NCBI RefSeq assembly: GCF_030052815.1
Contig: NC_079498.1
Span: 98,598,041-98,662,040 of the forward strand
Length of the DNA stretch: 64,000 bases
Direction of reading: 5' to 3'
From: Hevea brasiliensis
Taxonomy: Eukaryota; Streptophyta; Magnoliopsida; Malpighiales; Euphorbiaceae
The position numbers and the translations under genes are program-made. Positions 62,301 through 64,000 of the stretch are shown piece after piece; positions within the stretch are counted from its first letter, which is position 1; the number at the start of each line of letters is the position of its first letter. Below the pieces are notes generated by a model, which saw only the letters and a program-made list of their open reading frames with translations, was not told the origin of the DNA and searched no databases.

Positions 62301-63557
62301 TATGATCTGGTACGGCCTTCCGAAACAGAGAATTAGGCAGAGAAAGGAATAAAAAGGGACTTGTTTAGAAAAGAAATAGAAATTGGAGAAATGAGAGAGA
62401 ATTATAGAGAAGAGCCAGATGGTAGAAGAGAGGAAAGAGACATCTTTAATCATTATGATCTTGGATAGTTTCCTTTTTACAGGTGAGTTCCTATTAAGTG
62501 CTTTCTACAGTTACAACTGACCGAGGAGGGTAGTTACAACTGATGGACTTATTCCCTGTAAAACACACCAACTCCGAAAGTCACACACACCACACAGAGC
62601 TCATTCCTTCAGTCAACATCTCACTAGCTACTCTACTACTTAGTCATAACCGGATGATGGCAAGGGAGTATATTTGATGTTTGTGCATCAAAAATATGTC
62701 TATGAACCTGCATACTGAAGTGGCCTTCTGCTCTGATTTTCATTTGATTCTTGCAACTGTGTGATGCAGTAAAAAATTCATGGTTATGGTTACCAAAATG
62801 ATTGTGGCTTTGTTGACTGTAAGAAAGCTCTATTTTTAATGTGTATCCTGCAATGGTAATATTATTCCAAGTCAACATGCATCTAATTTTTTTGAAGATA
62901 GTTCTTATTCTTCTAGTGAAATTATTTGTATGTGGTACATACCTCCTTGCTGGTCTAACTAATCTATTATTTGCAGTGATGGATAACGATGCAGCTGAAA
63001 AAATAAGGAGTTTGAAAAGAGGAAGGCAAATACCAAGCCATTGGGATCAAATTAAGGTGCCTGGACTTCAGCCATCCATGTCAATGAGCGACCTAGTTAA
63101 CCACCTTGGACAATGCATCTCAGAACAGATGACATCTGGAAATCCTACTATTTCAAATGGCGACCTGAAGAACAGTGACATTCTGGAGGAGATTACTCAA
63201 TATTTGCTTAGCGACTCTCAACTTACATCAGCATCAGACGAGCAGCGCCTCATGTCAAGGGTCAATTCTCTTTGCTGTCTGCTGCAGAGAGATCCTGGAT
63301 CAGCACGGAATTTGCAGGCTAAAAGTTGCATTGATCTTGAAGTAGATAGTAGAGTGAGAAGAGGTGAAACTAAATCCATCAGCACAACAGTCTGCCAGGA
63401 TAAATTTGTTGAGAGTTTTCCAGTGCCTGACGACCAGTCCAATAGTGTTTCCAGCTGCAAGCAGGCACCAACCATGTCAAGGAAGGATTCAGTTGGGGAC
63501 CTACTGCTTAATCTGCCAAGGATTGCTTCCCTCCCACAATTTTTGCATAATATGTAG
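59327..63557 (+). CDS. ASG1: ASG1-like (ALTERED SEED GERMINATION 1) protein, six exons
   Basis: Exons: 59327-59440, 59549-59764, 59864-60037, 60123-60229, 60695-61023 and 62977-63557. All introns are GT-AG and phases match, giving 506 residues. Residues 47-75 hold the NPLDEPSPLGLRL...SLLDLIQ block, and about 98-245 the conserved core (GSWEYKSRYEGDLVAKCYF; RETNPQPRKHTLWQAT). A basic KRSK motif (29-32) could help nuclear entry. I recognise it as the plant family of Arabidopsis ASG1 (At2g24100) and At4g30780. The biochemical function is not established, and family members have been described as ABA- and salt-responsive. The start is the first ATG in frame after the TATA box; M5 is an alternative. 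Intron 5 is long (1953 bases) and carries a solo LTR. Identification is by recalled similarity. Confidence 0.85.
62298..62651 (+). mobile_element. Solo LTR (354 bp) in intron 5 of the ASG1-like gene
   Basis: It starts TGTTATGATC and ends GTCATAACC, so the ends form a short imperfect inverted repeat as in LTRs (the last bases are CC, not CA). A perfect 5-bp duplication GGATG flanks it (62293-62297 and 62652-62656). No internal domain is present. It could be a Copia solo LTR or a single LTR of a TRIM element. Orientation is arbitrary. It lies well inside the intron and leaves the splice sites intact. Confidence 0.6.
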
Positions 63558-64000
63558 GGAGCTTCAGATCAGGAAGTGGAAAGAATGATGTATGCCGTCA
63601 ATTTCAACTATCTTGCGCAGGAAGTCTCTCCTTGATATGTGGTTATTGTGTTTGCACTTTACTTTTTGTAAATTGTAGAAGCTTTAAGGATTTAGAAATA
63701 TCATATTGATGAAGGATCCTCGCATGTTTATTCCAGGAACATGGTAGTCCTTTGTCTGTACAGCCTGCTGTAATCCTATTAGCGTCTGGAGTGTATTACA
63801 ATCTTTTCTAGTCCATTCAGTTTTAAATGTAGTGTATTTTATGTAGGACAAATCCCTCAAATTATAATGCTTTTGCCACAATCGTTCTGTTATTTGGAGA
63901 TTTCTGCTGGCGTAACATTGCTTGTCACAATTTACTTGAAGTAACAACTTAAATTTGCCATATTTACAACTAAAAATATCGGCATGCATGACCCGAAAAG
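63558..64000 (+). other. 3' untranslated and flanking region of the ASG1-like gene
   Basis: T-rich sequence follows the stop codon. I see no canonical AATAAA signal, which plants often lack. No further gene is evident before the window ends. Confidence 0.5.

Overview
This window reads as AT-rich nuclear DNA of a eudicot plant. It has spliced genes with GT-AG introns, long TA and AAT microsatellites, and layered Ty1/Copia and Ty3/Gypsy retrotransposons. The protein style would suit the Malpighiales (rubber, cassava and castor relatives), but that is a weak guess. I saw no tRNA or rRNA gene, no CRISPR array and no new multi-gene system. What the window does show well is a nest of retrotransposons whose insertion order can be read from target-site duplications (TSDs).

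Host genes. Two look functional. On the minus strand, 9837-11865 is a two-exon nepenthesin-type aspartic protease (484 aa). On the plus strand, 59327-63557 is a six-exon gene for an ASG1-like (ALTERED SEED GERMINATION 1) protein (506 aa). Its promoter carries two G-box/ABRE motifs and a TATA box, and its last intron holds a 354-bp solo LTR with a perfect TSD. A short cysteine-rich open segment at 13681-13785 may be a gene remnant.

Layout. (a) 1-1254 is a Gypsy family A LTR end, abutting a decayed SIRE-like Copia element on the minus strand (1255-8738) with one LTR visible. (b) 8739-13895 holds the protease gene and AT-rich spacer. (c) 13896-15978 is a probable Mutator-like non-autonomous DNA transposon with about 185-bp terminal inverted repeats, the right one in tandem duplicate. 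(d) 18819-30809 is a complete but broken minus-strand Copia element. A 3.55-kb solo LTR (family B') sits in its pol gene, and a 3.58-kb solo LTR (family B) sits inside that one. (e) 31052-32400 holds diverged tandem repeats of about 230 bp. (f) 32443-38494 is a Gypsy element (A1, TSD TTTAG) that has lost gag, protease and reverse transcriptase. (g) 39460-57059 is a Gypsy element (A2, TSD AAATT) of the chromodomain, Tekay/Del-like type. Each of its two LTRs has been hit separately by a reverse-oriented family B solo LTR (TSDs CAGGC and AAATA). (h) 57065-59320 is AT-rich spacer leading to the ASG1-like promoter.

How the parts relate. The retroelements are all damaged by stops, frameshifts, nested insertions or LTR-LTR recombination. 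None looks able to move on its own. Family A and B LTRs share the starts and ends TGTAACACC and GTGACA, so they are probably related Gypsy lineages. The host genes lie at the edges of the nest and keep clean reading frames.
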